In this document: one piece after another, positions 26,483 through 35,106 of the stretch
Layout: every line of letters begins with the position of its first letter
Numbering within the stretch: position 1 is the first letter of the stretch
Assembly (NCBI GenBank): GCA_028768525.1
Contig: CP054837.1
Coordinates: forward strand, 1-64,000
Source: Desulfobacter sp.
Lineage (GTDB): Bacteria; Desulfobacterota; Desulfobacteria; Desulfobacterales; Desulfobacteraceae
Direction: 5' to 3'
Length of the DNA: 64,000 nucleotides
The notes under the pieces: generated by a model
Database searches by the model: none
Told to the model about the DNA's origin: nothing
What the model saw: the letters and a program-made list of their open reading frames with translations, nothing else
Translations under genes and position numbers: made by a program

Positions 26483-26521
26483 GTTGCACATACAACTATC
26501 CCCTTTCAATTGATATGTCAA
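26483..26521 (-). promoter_or_regulatory. marR promoter with overlapping operator-like repeat
   Basis: On the minus strand TTGACA (26516-26521) and TAGTTG (26493-26498) are 17 bases apart. An inverted repeat GTTG-N6-CAAC (26483-26496) covers the -10 and start region, as expected for self-repression by the MarR protein encoded 20 bases downstream. Confidence 0.45.
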
Positions 26522-26568
26522 GACTCCGGGGGATTTGCCAGGGAAGGGGTGGAATTGGCAAAAGCTCA

Positions 26569-26597
26569 TTTACACCAGGGGCTGAGCGTTTTATAAT
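26569..26597 (+). promoter_or_regulatory. argJ promoter
   Basis: TTTACA (26569-26574) and a perfect TATAAT (26592-26597) are separated by exactly 17 bases. They lie about 50 bases ahead of the argJ ATG. This is the best sigma-70 match seen in the window. Confidence 0.65.
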
Positions 26598-26647
26598 GGC
26601 GGCCCATAAAATTTACCATAGTTAGTTAATGTCTGGGAGACGTATCC

Positions 26648-27817
26648 ATGAAGGGATTTAAATTTGCCGGTATTAAAGCCGGGATTAAAAAAAACGGGTT
26701 AAAAGACCTGGGGCTGATATATGCTGAAGAACCTGCTGCGGGAGCGGCCCTGTTTACCCGAAACCAGGTTGTGGCAGCACCCGTGGCCCTTGGCCGGGAA
26801 ATGATCAGGGAGGGGCGGATTCAGGCCATTCTGGTCAATTCCGGCAATGCCAATTGTTTTACCGGGAGCCAGGGGCTTGAGGATGCAAAACGATGTACGG
26901 CCCTGGCTGCCAGTGTCCTGGATATTGATCCGTCCCTGGTCATGGTCTCTTCCACAGGTGTGATCGGCGCGCCCCTGCCCATGGATAAATTTGAGCAGGG
27001 TATCCCTGAAGCTGCTTCGCAGCTCAGCGCCGACGGACTTGAAGCGTTCTCCCAGGCCATTTTAACCACCGATACCTGCACAAAGATTGTCACTTGCACC
27101 GGCGAAATCCAGGGCACCTCCTTTTCCGTTACAGGGGTGGCCAAGGGGTCTGGAATGATTCGTCCGGACATGGCCACCATGCTGGCCTATGTGCTCACCG
27201 ACGCCGGGATTTCACCGGATTTGCTTAAACAGGCCCTGGTTCATGCCGGAGACCGTTCCTTTAACCGGATTACCGTGGACGGGGATACCAGTACAAACGA
27301 CACCCTGGCCTGTATGGCGTCGGGCTCCGGCGGTGCAGTGGTTGAGCCCGGGCCCGGCCTGGAGGCCTTCCAGGCCGTGTTGGACAAGGTTTGTTATGAT
27401 TTGGCAAAGATGGTGGTCAAAGATGGGGAGGGGGCCACCAAAACCGCCTCCATCACCGTAAAAGGGGCGGAAACGCCAGAAGATGCATTCAGGGCGGCGG
27501 AAGCCATTGCCCACTCCAACCTGGTGAAAACGGCCATTTACGGGGAAGACCCCAATTGGGGAAGAATCACTGCGGCGGCGGGCCGGTCCGGCGCCAGGGT
27601 GGACCAGGACAAGATGGATCTCTATTTCGGTGACATTCCTCTGGTGCTCAAGGGAAAATGGCTGGGACCCGGGGCTGAAAAAGAGACGGCGCAATTGATG
27701 ACGGCTGATGAGATTGATATTGTGCTTGACCTGAACCTGGGGGCGCATAGCGACCAGTTCCTTTTTTGCGATTTCAGCGAAGGCTATGTAAAAATAAATG
27801 CCGACTACAGGACCTAA
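26648..27817 (+). CDS. argJ: Glutamate N-acetyltransferase/ornithine acetyltransferase
   Basis: ArgJ passes the acetyl group from N-acetylornithine to glutamate in the cyclic arginine pathway. This 389-residue precursor cleaves itself into two chains at T177 in RPDMATML. Other family stretches are ILVNSGNANCFTG (61-73), SSTGVIGAPLPM, and the C-terminal YGEDPNWGRITAAAGRSG. Whether it also uses acetyl-CoA (bifunctional) cannot be told from sequence alone. It has its own good promoter and is followed eight bases later by a pseudouridine synthase gene. Confidence 0.95.
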   Translation: MKGFKFAGIKAGIKKNGLKDLGLIYAEEPAAGAALFTRNQVVAAPVALGREMIREGRIQAILVNSGNANCFTGSQGLEDAKRCTALAASVLDIDPSLVMVSSTGVIGAPLPMDKFEQGIPEAASQLSADGLEAFSQAILTTDTCTKIVTCTGEIQGTSFSVTGVAKGSGMIRPDMATMLAYVLTDAGISPDLLKQALVHAGDRSFNRITVDGDTSTNDTLACMASGSGGAVVEPGPGLEAFQAVLDKVCYDLAKMVVKDGEGATKTASITVKGAETPEDAFRAAEAIAHSNLVKTAIYGEDPNWGRITAAAGRSGARVDQDKMDLYFGDIPLVLKGKWLGPGAEKETAQLMTADEIDIVLDLNLGAHSDQFLFCDFSEGYVKINADYRT

Positions 27818-27824
27818 TAAGAAT

Positions 27825-28523
27825 ATGATGCGGCTGCAGAAATTTCTTGCCCATGCCGGCGTCTGTTCGAGGCGGAAGGCTGAAAGCCTGATCCTTGATG
27901 GAAAAATCAGCGTGAACGGGGTAACGGTTACGGAACTTGGAATCCAGGTCAACCCGGAAACGGACAGGGTGGCCTTTGACAATCGGCCGGTCAGGCTGGC
28001 CACGGCCGGCAGGGAATTTACCTATATCGCAGTGAATAAACCCAAAGGCGTGGTAACTACCTGTGCCCAGAAAAATACCAGGATCATCATGGACCTGGTG
28101 AAGGTGGACCAGCGGATTTATCCCGTGGGCCGACTGGACAAGGATTCCATCGGCCTGGTGCTGCTCACCGATGACGGGGAACTGCACAACCGGCTCTCCC
28201 ATCCCTCCCATGACCATGAAAAGGAATATTTGGTGACCACTGTGCGTCCCGTGGGTGACAAGGCCTTGAAAGCCATGGCCGACGGCATGGTCATTGACGG
28301 GAAAAAGACACGCCGGGCTAAGGTTTTCAGAATATCAAAAAAGGGATTCAGGATTATCCTCAAGCAGGGATTAAACCGCCAGATCCGGAAGATGGTCGCA
28401 CAGACCGGCAACAAGGTTGATATGCTCAAGCGGATCCGCATGGCAAATATCAACCTTGGCGGTCTAAAGCCTGGAAAGTGGCGGTATCTCACCGCCGAAG
28501 AGATTAAAAAATTAACCCAGTGA
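27825..28523 (+). CDS. RluB/RsuA-family 23S/16S rRNA pseudouridine synthase
   Basis: This 232-residue protein has an N-terminal S4 RNA-binding domain (MRLQKFLAHAGVCSRRKAESLILDG) and the RsuA-type catalytic domain. The catalytic Asp lies in VGRLDKDSIGLVLLTDDGEL. It makes one pseudouridine in ribosomal RNA; members include RluB, RluE, RluF and RsuA. The two tandem ATGs at 27825/27828 start right at the S4 domain and follow argJ closely, while the open frame runs back into argJ. Its end overlaps the convergent trpS gene by 12 bases. Confidence 0.88.
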   Translation: MMRLQKFLAHAGVCSRRKAESLILDGKISVNGVTVTELGIQVNPETDRVAFDNRPVRLATAGREFTYIAVNKPKGVVTTCAQKNTRIIMDLVKVDQRIYPVGRLDKDSIGLVLLTDDGELHNRLSHPSHDHEKEYLVTTVRPVGDKALKAMADGMVIDGKKTRRAKVFRISKKGFRIILKQGLNRQIRKMVAQTGNKVDMLKRIRMANINLGGLKPGKWRYLTAEEIKKLTQ

Positions 28524-29522
28524 CTGAATTCCCACGCTCTTTTTGATTTTGTCCAGAAAGGGAGCTGAAAATTCCCGGGCCTTCAAGGCGCCTTTCTGGA
28601 GGATGGCTTCTATATCCCCGGGATTTTTAATCAGTTCCTCGTATCTTTGCCTGGGATCTTTGAGAATCTCATTGATGTACTCGAACAATTCCTGTTTGGC
28701 ACTCCCCCAGGCAATACCGGATCTGTAGCGGTCTGCCAGGGCATTGGTCTCTTCTTTTGTGGCAAAGGCCTTGTAAATGGAAAAGAGGGTACAGGTGTCC
28801 GGGTCTTTGGGTTCATCCGGACCCAGGGAATTGGTTTTGATCTTCATGATCATTTTCCTCAGCCGTTTTTCCGTATCAAACAGGGGGATGAAGTTGTTGT
28901 AACTTTTACTCATCTTACGCCCGTCCAGCCCGGCCAGCACGGCTGCGGTCTCATCAACCACCACTTCTGGAAGGATAAACAGCTTTTTATACACATGGTT
29001 GAACCGGGCGGCAATGTCCCGGGTCATTTCAAGGTGCTGGACCTGATCCTTGCCCACAGGAACTTTACGGGCGTTGAACATGAGGATGTCGGCAGCCATG
29101 AGTACGGGATAGGAGAACAGGCCCATGGTGACGCCTTTGTCGGGATCATTATATTCCTGGTCTTCGTTTTCCTGGACCGCGGCTTTGTAGGCATGGGCCC
29201 GGTTCATCAGTCCTTTGGCCGTCAGGCAGGTGATGATCCATGTCAGCTCCGGGATTTCCGGAATATCCGACTGCCGGTAAAATACACAATTATTATAGTC
29301 CAGTCCCAGGGCGATCCATGCGGCAGCAATTTCAAGGGTGGATTGTTGCCGTTTTTTGGGATCATGGTTCTTAATCAGGGAGTGGTAGTCGGCAAGAAAG
29401 TAATAGGAGGTGAGGCTGGTGTCTTTGCTGGATTCCACTGCCGGCCGGATGGCGCCCACATAATTGCCCAGGTGGGGGGTGCCGGAGGTGGTGATTCCGG
29501 TTAAAAAATCTGCGTTTTTCAT
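28512..29522 (-). CDS. trpS: Tryptophanyl-tRNA synthetase
   Basis: This 336-residue class I synthetase has the HIGH-equivalent HLGN (17-20) in TPHLGNYVGA and the intact KMSKS loop at 203-207. It activates Trp and loads it on tRNA-Trp. The length fits the bacterial family. It lies 97 bases downstream of the cca fusion on the same strand, and the spacer shows neither a strong terminator nor a Trp leader. The last codons overlap the convergent pseudouridine synthase gene. Confidence 0.95.
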   Translation of the reverse strand: MKNADFLTGITTSGTPHLGNYVGAIRPAVESSKDTSLTSYYFLADYHSLIKNHDPKKRQQSTLEIAAAWIALGLDYNNCVFYRQSDIPEIPELTWIITCLTAKGLMNRAHAYKAAVQENEDQEYNDPDKGVTMGLFSYPVLMAADILMFNARKVPVGKDQVQHLEMTRDIAARFNHVYKKLFILPEVVVDETAAVLAGLDGRKMSKSYNNFIPLFDTEKRLRKMIMKIKTNSLGPDEPKDPDTCTLFSIYKAFATKEETNALADRYRSGIAWGSAKQELFEYINEILKDPRQRYEELIKNPGDIEAILQKGALKAREFSAPFLDKIKKSVGIQSLG

Positions 29523-29619
29523 ATATATTCCTGTTCGTTGTATGTCAATGTTCTGCTGTAAAGGGTCGCTGACAAAGGGGAAGTACCAGAATCCCGCCCA
29601 TTTATCAAGCGCAGGTTTT

Positions 29620-32295
29620 TTATTTGATTAAATCGTTTTCAATGGCATATCGGGTGGCAAAGGCCAATTCTGCTTTCCGGGTGGGCAGTTTCCCGTCCAT
29701 TTTTTCGTTGAGAATCAGATTCAATATCTTGGTAAAAACAGGCCCCGGCCGTATGCCGATAGACAGGAGGTCCCGGCCCTGGATGAGGGCGTTAACGTGT
29801 CTGTGGTGGGTGTAAAAATTTGAAATGGCTTTCTGGACGTCTTCATTCCGGGTTAATGCCAGCATATAGAGGATGCATTCGGTTTTAAAGTTGATCAGGC
29901 CCCAATACATTTCCTGGCGGGTAATGGGAAAGCGTCCTTCAATATGGGCCAGGCGGTTTTCCGCCTTGTACCGCCGTTCAATGAGTATCTGCCGCTCCTT
30001 TACCGGCACCATGAGCCGGGTCAGGATTTCATCACAGACCCGGTAGGGCTGACGGTTGAGCAAGGCCATGAAATATACCGCCCATCTGGGGTACTCTTCT
30101 TCAACGTAGAGCAGGTCGTGCCAGGTCAGTGCCTTGTTCACTGCCTCAAATAATTCGTAGGTCTTGGGGGTGATGGATAATTCTTTGTGGATTACCTTGT
30201 GGATGCCGTAAGCCGCCATGGTTTCCATTGCCGGAATGGGATTGGGTTCGCTGAGAATCTGTTTTAGTTCGGAAAGGACCCGTAAGCCGCTTAAATGCTT
30301 GAAGGTGTCTATTCTCAAGGCGTTTTTGATCAGGTTGGACGTAACCTTGCCGATTTTGAAACCAAACCGGTTGGAAAATTTGATGGCCCTGAATACCCGG
30401 GTGGGGTCTTCCACGAAACTCAGGTTGTGGATGATGCGGATGGTTTTGTCCTTGAGGTCCCGCCCCGCACCGAAATAATCGATGAGGATACCGTAATTTT
30501 CAGGGTTCAGGGCGATGGCCAGGGTGTTGATGGTAAAATCCCGCCTTGCCATGTCCAGCTTGATGGACGAGTTTTCAACGATGGGCAGGGCGGCGGGCAT
30601 GGTGTAGTATTCCCTCCGGGCCGAGGCCACATCCACCTTAAAGCTGTCTTCAAATACGATCACTGCGGTATTAAATTTCTGGTGGGGGTGGACCCGGCAG
30701 CCCTGGGCCTTGGCAAAATGCCTGGCAAAGGCGATGCCGTCGCCTTCAACCACCACATCAACATCCTCGTTGGGCCGGTCAAGGAGCAGGTCCCGGACAA
30801 AACCGCCGACCACGTATACTTCCATCCCCAGTTTTTCCGCCGTCCGGCCGATGTCCCTGAGGAGATCCTGCGTCTTGCGGTTAAGTCGCTGGTCCAGCAG
30901 GTGGCGGACATATTTTTTTCTGGCACTGGGCCGGTCCATCACCTGCTTTTCGATGCTTGAAATTTCCCGGTTGTGTTCCACGAGATAATCCAGCAGGTCG
31001 GTGCGGGTGATCACCCCCTTGATCCGTTTGTTGTCGATTACCGGTATGATCCGCTGCTTATTTTCAATGAGTTTTTCTTCGATCTCAGAGAGATCCGCTT
31101 CCAGGGTGATGGAATGGGTTTCCGAGTCCATATAGTCGCCCACCGGCTGTCCCCCCAGTTTGTGGAAGAGCAGTTTTTCAACCACCTGCCGGGTAATGTA
31201 TCCTTCATAGGCCTGGGTGGTGCCGTCAACGGCCAGAATGGTATTGATATTATAACGGGTCATCAGTGCCGCTGCCTCCCGGCAGTTGCGGTCAGGGTCA
31301 ATGGTGATGGCCGGGGAGGACATCAGTTTTTTAGCCACCCGGATGGTGCTGAACTGGCGCTTGAGCATGTCGAGAAGTTTCAGTTCCACCTGGGCCAGGG
31401 TCTCTCCCTCCACCTTGGCCGAGGCGGCGTAGGAATGCCCACCGCCCCCGAAAGCGGTCAGCAGCTTGCCCACATCAATTTCAGGCAGCCGGTTTCTGGC
31501 AATGATATTGATCTTAGGGCCCATGAGCACCACGGCAAAATAGATATCCAGATTTTCCATGCGTACTATCTTTTGGACAATTGAGGCCAGGTCCGGCACA
31601 TAGGCTGGGGTGGCGATGGTTGACAGATGGACCTGTACCCCGTTGATCCGGTGGGCGGTCATTTCGGTAATTAACTGGTTGAGCCAGGTTACCTGTTCCG
31701 TTTTGATTTCTTTGACCACCAGGCTTGAGATGGTGTTCAGACTGGCCCCGCATTCCACAAGATAGGCCGCCTGGCGGAAATCCGCTGGGGTGGTGGAGCT
31801 GTATGTGAAATTTCCGGTATCTTCGTATATCCCCAGGGCCATGACCGTGGCCTCTTCAGGGGTGAGCGTCAACCCTTTCTCCCTCAGGATCTCACACATG
31901 ATGGTGGTGGTCGCCCCGTAGGGCCGGGAGATGTCCAGGTCTCCTTTGATCTCTCCCGGCATGGGGGGGTGGTGGTCGTAAATATCTATGGTGAGATCTT
32001 TTTCTTTCAGGAGTCCGGCAACCCCTGAGAGCCGGCTTTCCTGTCGGGTATCTACAATGACCAGGCGCCGGGTGTCGGAGAAATCTATCTGGGCGGGGTC
32101 GGCCATGTTAAACAGGTAGCTCATGGAGTGGACAAAAAAGTCCCTCAGGTTTTTTTCCTGGGAACCGGGGAAAATAATAATCGCGTCGGGATAAAGCTTC
32201 TGGGCAGCTAACATGGCGCCGATGGCATCGAAATCCGCATTCATATGGCTTGTAATGACAGTTTTTGCCCTGACGGCCTTTTTTTTTCGGGTCAC
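29620..32295 (-). CDS. DHH-CBS-CBS-tRNA nucleotidyltransferase fusion
   Basis: This 891-residue protein fuses three modules. An N-terminal DHH/DHHA1 phosphoesterase (about 10-305) has DHHPPMPG and the GGGGHSYAASAKV motif. A pair of CBS domains spans about 310-445. The C-terminal class II nucleotidyltransferase (about 465-890) carries the active-site signature VGGFVRDLLLDRPNEDVDVVVEGDG and the RRDFTINTLAI motif. The last part makes or repairs the CCA (or only A) end of tRNA, and the DHH part resembles the NrnA nanoRNase. The fusion is known in delta-proteobacteria. CBS ligand and division of labour are unknown. Confidence 0.9.
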   Translation of the reverse strand: MTRKKKAVRAKTVITSHMNADFDAIGAMLAAQKLYPDAIIIFPGSQEKNLRDFFVHSMSYLFNMADPAQIDFSDTRRLVIVDTRQESRLSGVAGLLKEKDLTIDIYDHHPPMPGEIKGDLDISRPYGATTTIMCEILREKGLTLTPEEATVMALGIYEDTGNFTYSSTTPADFRQAAYLVECGASLNTISSLVVKEIKTEQVTWLNQLITEMTAHRINGVQVHLSTIATPAYVPDLASIVQKIVRMENLDIYFAVVLMGPKINIIARNRLPEIDVGKLLTAFGGGGHSYAASAKVEGETLAQVELKLLDMLKRQFSTIRVAKKLMSSPAITIDPDRNCREAAALMTRYNINTILAVDGTTQAYEGYITRQVVEKLLFHKLGGQPVGDYMDSETHSITLEADLSEIEEKLIENKQRIIPVIDNKRIKGVITRTDLLDYLVEHNREISSIEKQVMDRPSARKKYVRHLLDQRLNRKTQDLLRDIGRTAEKLGMEVYVVGGFVRDLLLDRPNEDVDVVVEGDGIAFARHFAKAQGCRVHPHQKFNTAVIVFEDSFKVDVASARREYYTMPAALPIVENSSIKLDMARRDFTINTLAIALNPENYGILIDYFGAGRDLKDKTIRIIHNLSFVEDPTRVFRAIKFSNRFGFKIGKVTSNLIKNALRIDTFKHLSGLRVLSELKQILSEPNPIPAMETMAAYGIHKVIHKELSITPKTYELFEAVNKALTWHDLLYVEEEYPRWAVYFMALLNRQPYRVCDEILTRLMVPVKERQILIERRYKAENRLAHIEGRFPITRQEMYWGLINFKTECILYMLALTRNEDVQKAISNFYTHHRHVNALIQGRDLLSIGIRPGPVFTKILNLILNEKMDGKLPTRKAELAFATRYAIENDLIK

Positions 32296-32442
32296 CTGTT
32301 AACTCCTGTTGAAAAGAATGTTTGGAGTTTATATAGTATATCCAATCTCTAAATACAATTGCCGGATAACCAGGCTGCTGCAAAGGTTTTAACATAGAGG
32401 TACGGCTGGCAAAACGAACAACCTAAATGATAAGGATACGTC

Positions 32443-33654
32443 ATGGCTGTAGTCTACGAGTGGAAGGGGAAAAATCCAAAGGGCCGCAAGATCAAAGGGG
32501 AAATGGAGGCCGAGAGCCAGGAACAGGTCCGGCTCACTCTCGAACGGCGGAAAATCACCCCCACCCGGGTCAGGAAAAAACCCAAGGACTTATTTGAAAA
32601 TATTGAGTTTCTCCAGCCCAAGGTCAAGGAAACCGATGTCATCATATTTGCCCGGCAGTTTTCCACCATGATCGACGCCGGGCTCCCACTGCTCCAGTGT
32701 CTGGATATTCTCCAGTCCCAGCAGGAAAACCCCACATTTAAAAAACAATTAAAAAAGATTAAAGAGGCGGTGGAGTCCGGGGAAACATTTGCCGATTCCC
32801 TTAAGCGATACCCTAAGGTCTTTAACGAATTGTTCATAAACATGATTGCGGCCGGCGAGGCCGGCGGTATACTGGACGTCATTCTCCAGCGGCTTTCGGC
32901 CTATATGGAAAAGATGGCCAAACTCAAAAAACAGGTCAAGGGTGCCATGACCTATCCGGCCATCACCCTGGCCGTTGCCGTCATTGTGGTGGCCGTTATC
33001 CTGGTTTTTGTCATCCCGGTATTTGATGATATGTTTTCCAGCATGGGCAGCTCCCTGCCTGCACCCACCCAGATGGTTGTGGCCATGAGCGACTTTGTCA
33101 TTAATAACTTTCTCATTCTTTTCGGCGGGATCGTGGGGTTTTTCATCATTGTCGGAAGGGTTTACAAAACCAAGAAAGGGCGGATTCTCATGGACGATCT
33201 CTTCCTGCGTCTGCCCGTGATCGGGATTCTGATTCGTAAGGTGGCCGTGGCCAAGTTCACCCGCACCACCTCCACTATGATCTCTTCCGGGGTCTCCATT
33301 CTGGAGGCATTGGACATCGTCGGTAAAACCGCGGGTAATAAAATTGTGGAATTTGCCATCGCCGACGTCAAAACAGGGATTGCCGAAGGTCGGTCCATGG
33401 CCGATCCCCTCCTTGAAAGCGGGGTGTTTCCCTCCATGGTCTGTTCCATGATCGCCGTGGGGGAATCCACCGGCGCCCTGGACACCATGATGGAAAAGAT
33501 TGCGGATTTTTATGATGACGAGGTGGACCAGGCCGTAAAAAATCTTACGGATATGATCGAACCCTTTATGCTGGTATTCCTTGGCGTCGTGGTGGGCGGA
33601 CTGGTTATCGCCATGTACCTTCCCATTTTTACCATGGCCAGCGCAATTGGATAA
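32443..33654 (+). CDS. pilC: Type IV pilus/type II secretion inner-membrane platform protein (PilC/GspF)
   Basis: This 403-residue protein has two repeated T2SF domains (about 70-190 and 270-395) and three membrane helices around 168-190, 220-245 and 375-398. The conserved FARQFSTMIDAGLPLLQCLDIL and the matching FTRTTSTMISSGVSILEALDIV show the duplication. It forms the inner-membrane base that the assembly and retraction ATPases act on. No pilB, pilT or pilin gene is near, so it is a stray member of its system. It overlaps the following kinase gene. Confidence 0.92.
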   Translation: MAVVYEWKGKNPKGRKIKGEMEAESQEQVRLTLERRKITPTRVRKKPKDLFENIEFLQPKVKETDVIIFARQFSTMIDAGLPLLQCLDILQSQQENPTFKKQLKKIKEAVESGETFADSLKRYPKVFNELFINMIAAGEAGGILDVILQRLSAYMEKMAKLKKQVKGAMTYPAITLAVAVIVVAVILVFVIPVFDDMFSSMGSSLPAPTQMVVAMSDFVINNFLILFGGIVGFFIIVGRVYKTKKGRILMDDLFLRLPVIGILIRKVAVAKFTRTTSTMISSGVSILEALDIVGKTAGNKIVEFAIADVKTGIAEGRSMADPLLESGVFPSMVCSMIAVGESTGALDTMMEKIADFYDDEVDQAVKNLTDMIEPFMLVFLGVVVGGLVIAMYLPIFTMASAIG

Positions 33655-34954
33655 CCGCATCTCTTTTTCCAAGGGGGACCATGAATTTTCGATTCAGGTG
33701 AAATGGGTGATCCTGGCCCGGGCTGTTTTTTCCATTGTTCTGATTTTTTCCACTCTGGTATTTTCCAGTAATAGCGGTGATAAATTTGCGGAGCAGCCCT
33801 TTTTTTCCCTTTACAAGATGGCCGGCGGGGTACTTGTTCTTACCTTTATTTATTATCTGTGGCTCAGGTCAAGAAAATATCTCAGAACCCTGGCCTACGT
33901 TCAGACCATTGCCGATACCGGCCTGGTGACGGCCATCGTTTTTGTCACCGGATGTTTTCACTCCATATTCACCTTTCTCTATCTGGTAGTGATCATATAC
34001 ACGGCCATGCTGCTTCTGCAGCGGGGCGGGTTTGTGGTGGCCATTCTTTCCGGTATCCAGTACGGCCTGCTCATTGAGCTTGAATACTTCAGAATCATCT
34101 CCCCCTTTCCCGAGGCCCCCGCCCTGGCCGCCAGTGTTGACGAGTACCAGATCCTCTACCGGATTATCATTACCATTGCCGCCTGTTTTGCCGTGGCTGC
34201 CCTGAGCGGCATCCTATCCTTCCAGTTGAAAACCGCCCGTCAGGATTTGAAAATTACCCAGGAGCATTTGAAGCGGGTGGAAAAGATGGCTGCAGTTGAC
34301 GAGATGATTTCCGGCATTGCCCATGAAATTAAAAACCCCCTGGCCTCTTTGTCCGGGTCAATCCAGTTGCTCAGGGATGAGGCCGAGCCCGGCTCGGACA
34401 AGGATAGGCTTATGCAGATTATCCTCAGGGAGACGGAACGGCTCGAGCAGATTGTGACAGATATCCGGTTGATTTCCAAACCCGGAATGGGCAATTCCAG
34501 GGAGACCAATATGGCCCGGGCCATTGAAGATGTCAAAACCCTGTTTATGAACACACCGGGGTGGAAATCCAGAATAGAACTGGTTACCCGGCTGGAGAAG
34601 GAGTTAATCGTTCGCATGGATCCGGTTCATCTTCAGCAGATCATATGGAATTTGGTTAAAAATGCAGCCGAGTCCATCGAAGGAAAGGGGACAATTTTTT
34701 TAACCTTGAATGCTCCCAGGAATAAACGGATTTATCTGACGGTCCGTGACACCGGCAAAGGAATAGACCCCGGAAATGCCCCCCATATTTTTGATCCTTT
34801 TTTTACAACCAAAAATGAAGGAACGGGCCTAGGACTCTCCATCATTCACAGGATCATAGATGCCTATGACGGTGTGATGGACTTCGAAAGCCTGCCCGGC
34901 AAAGGCACCGTTTTTACCCTGATTTTTCAAAATGCCCAATCCCAAAAAAGATAA
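33647..34954 (+). CDS. Membrane sensor histidine kinase (PilS-like)
   Basis: This 435-residue kinase has about six N-terminal membrane helices, then a short coiled region. The phospho-acceptor His is about residue 226 in ISGIAHEIKNPLASLSGSIQLL. The ATP domain has an N box (NLVKNAAESI), G1 (VRDTGKGIDP), F box and G2 (GTGLGLSI). The layout and its place right after pilC recall PilS, which controls pilin transcription. No ATG fits; the TTG at 33647, which overlaps the pilC stop, gives the natural N-terminus. No response regulator gene is in the window. Confidence 0.85.
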   Translation: MDNRISFSKGDHEFSIQVKWVILARAVFSIVLIFSTLVFSSNSGDKFAEQPFFSLYKMAGGVLVLTFIYYLWLRSRKYLRTLAYVQTIADTGLVTAIVFVTGCFHSIFTFLYLVVIIYTAMLLLQRGGFVVAILSGIQYGLLIELEYFRIISPFPEAPALAASVDEYQILYRIIITIAACFAVAALSGILSFQLKTARQDLKITQEHLKRVEKMAAVDEMISGIAHEIKNPLASLSGSIQLLRDEAEPGSDKDRLMQIILRETERLEQIVTDIRLISKPGMGNSRETNMARAIEDVKTLFMNTPGWKSRIELVTRLEKELIVRMDPVHLQQIIWNLVKNAAESIEGKGTIFLTLNAPRNKRIYLTVRDTGKGIDPGNAPHIFDPFFTTKNEGTGLGLSIIHRIIDAYDGVMDFESLPGKGTVFTLIFQNAQSQKR

Positions 34955-34972
34955 GCCCTATCCATCTATTTA

Positions 34973-35005
34973 TTGACATTTCAAGGTAAAACAGGCTATT
35001 TTACC
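34973..35005 (+). promoter_or_regulatory. lysS promoter with inverted repeat over the -10
   Basis: TTGACA (34973-34978) and TATTTT (34997-35002) are 18 bases apart. A perfect inverted repeat GGTAAAA-N7-TTTTACC (34985-35005) covers the spacer and the -10. This looks like a repressor site in a promoter that would serve lysS and perhaps the envelope genes behind it. Confidence 0.45.
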
Positions 35006-35106
35006 ATGTTTTAGGCTCCGGGGCCTGGTTCCGGCGGCCTATTTGCACTGAAGGTGAACCAATAGCCAGTTACGGCACCGAATAACTAATATGGAACAAA
35101 CGATCT

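Noticed and set aside
32749..33672. Minus-strand open frame of 307 codons
   Set aside because: It is antisense to pilC and full of His/Gly runs typical of reversed membrane-protein codons.
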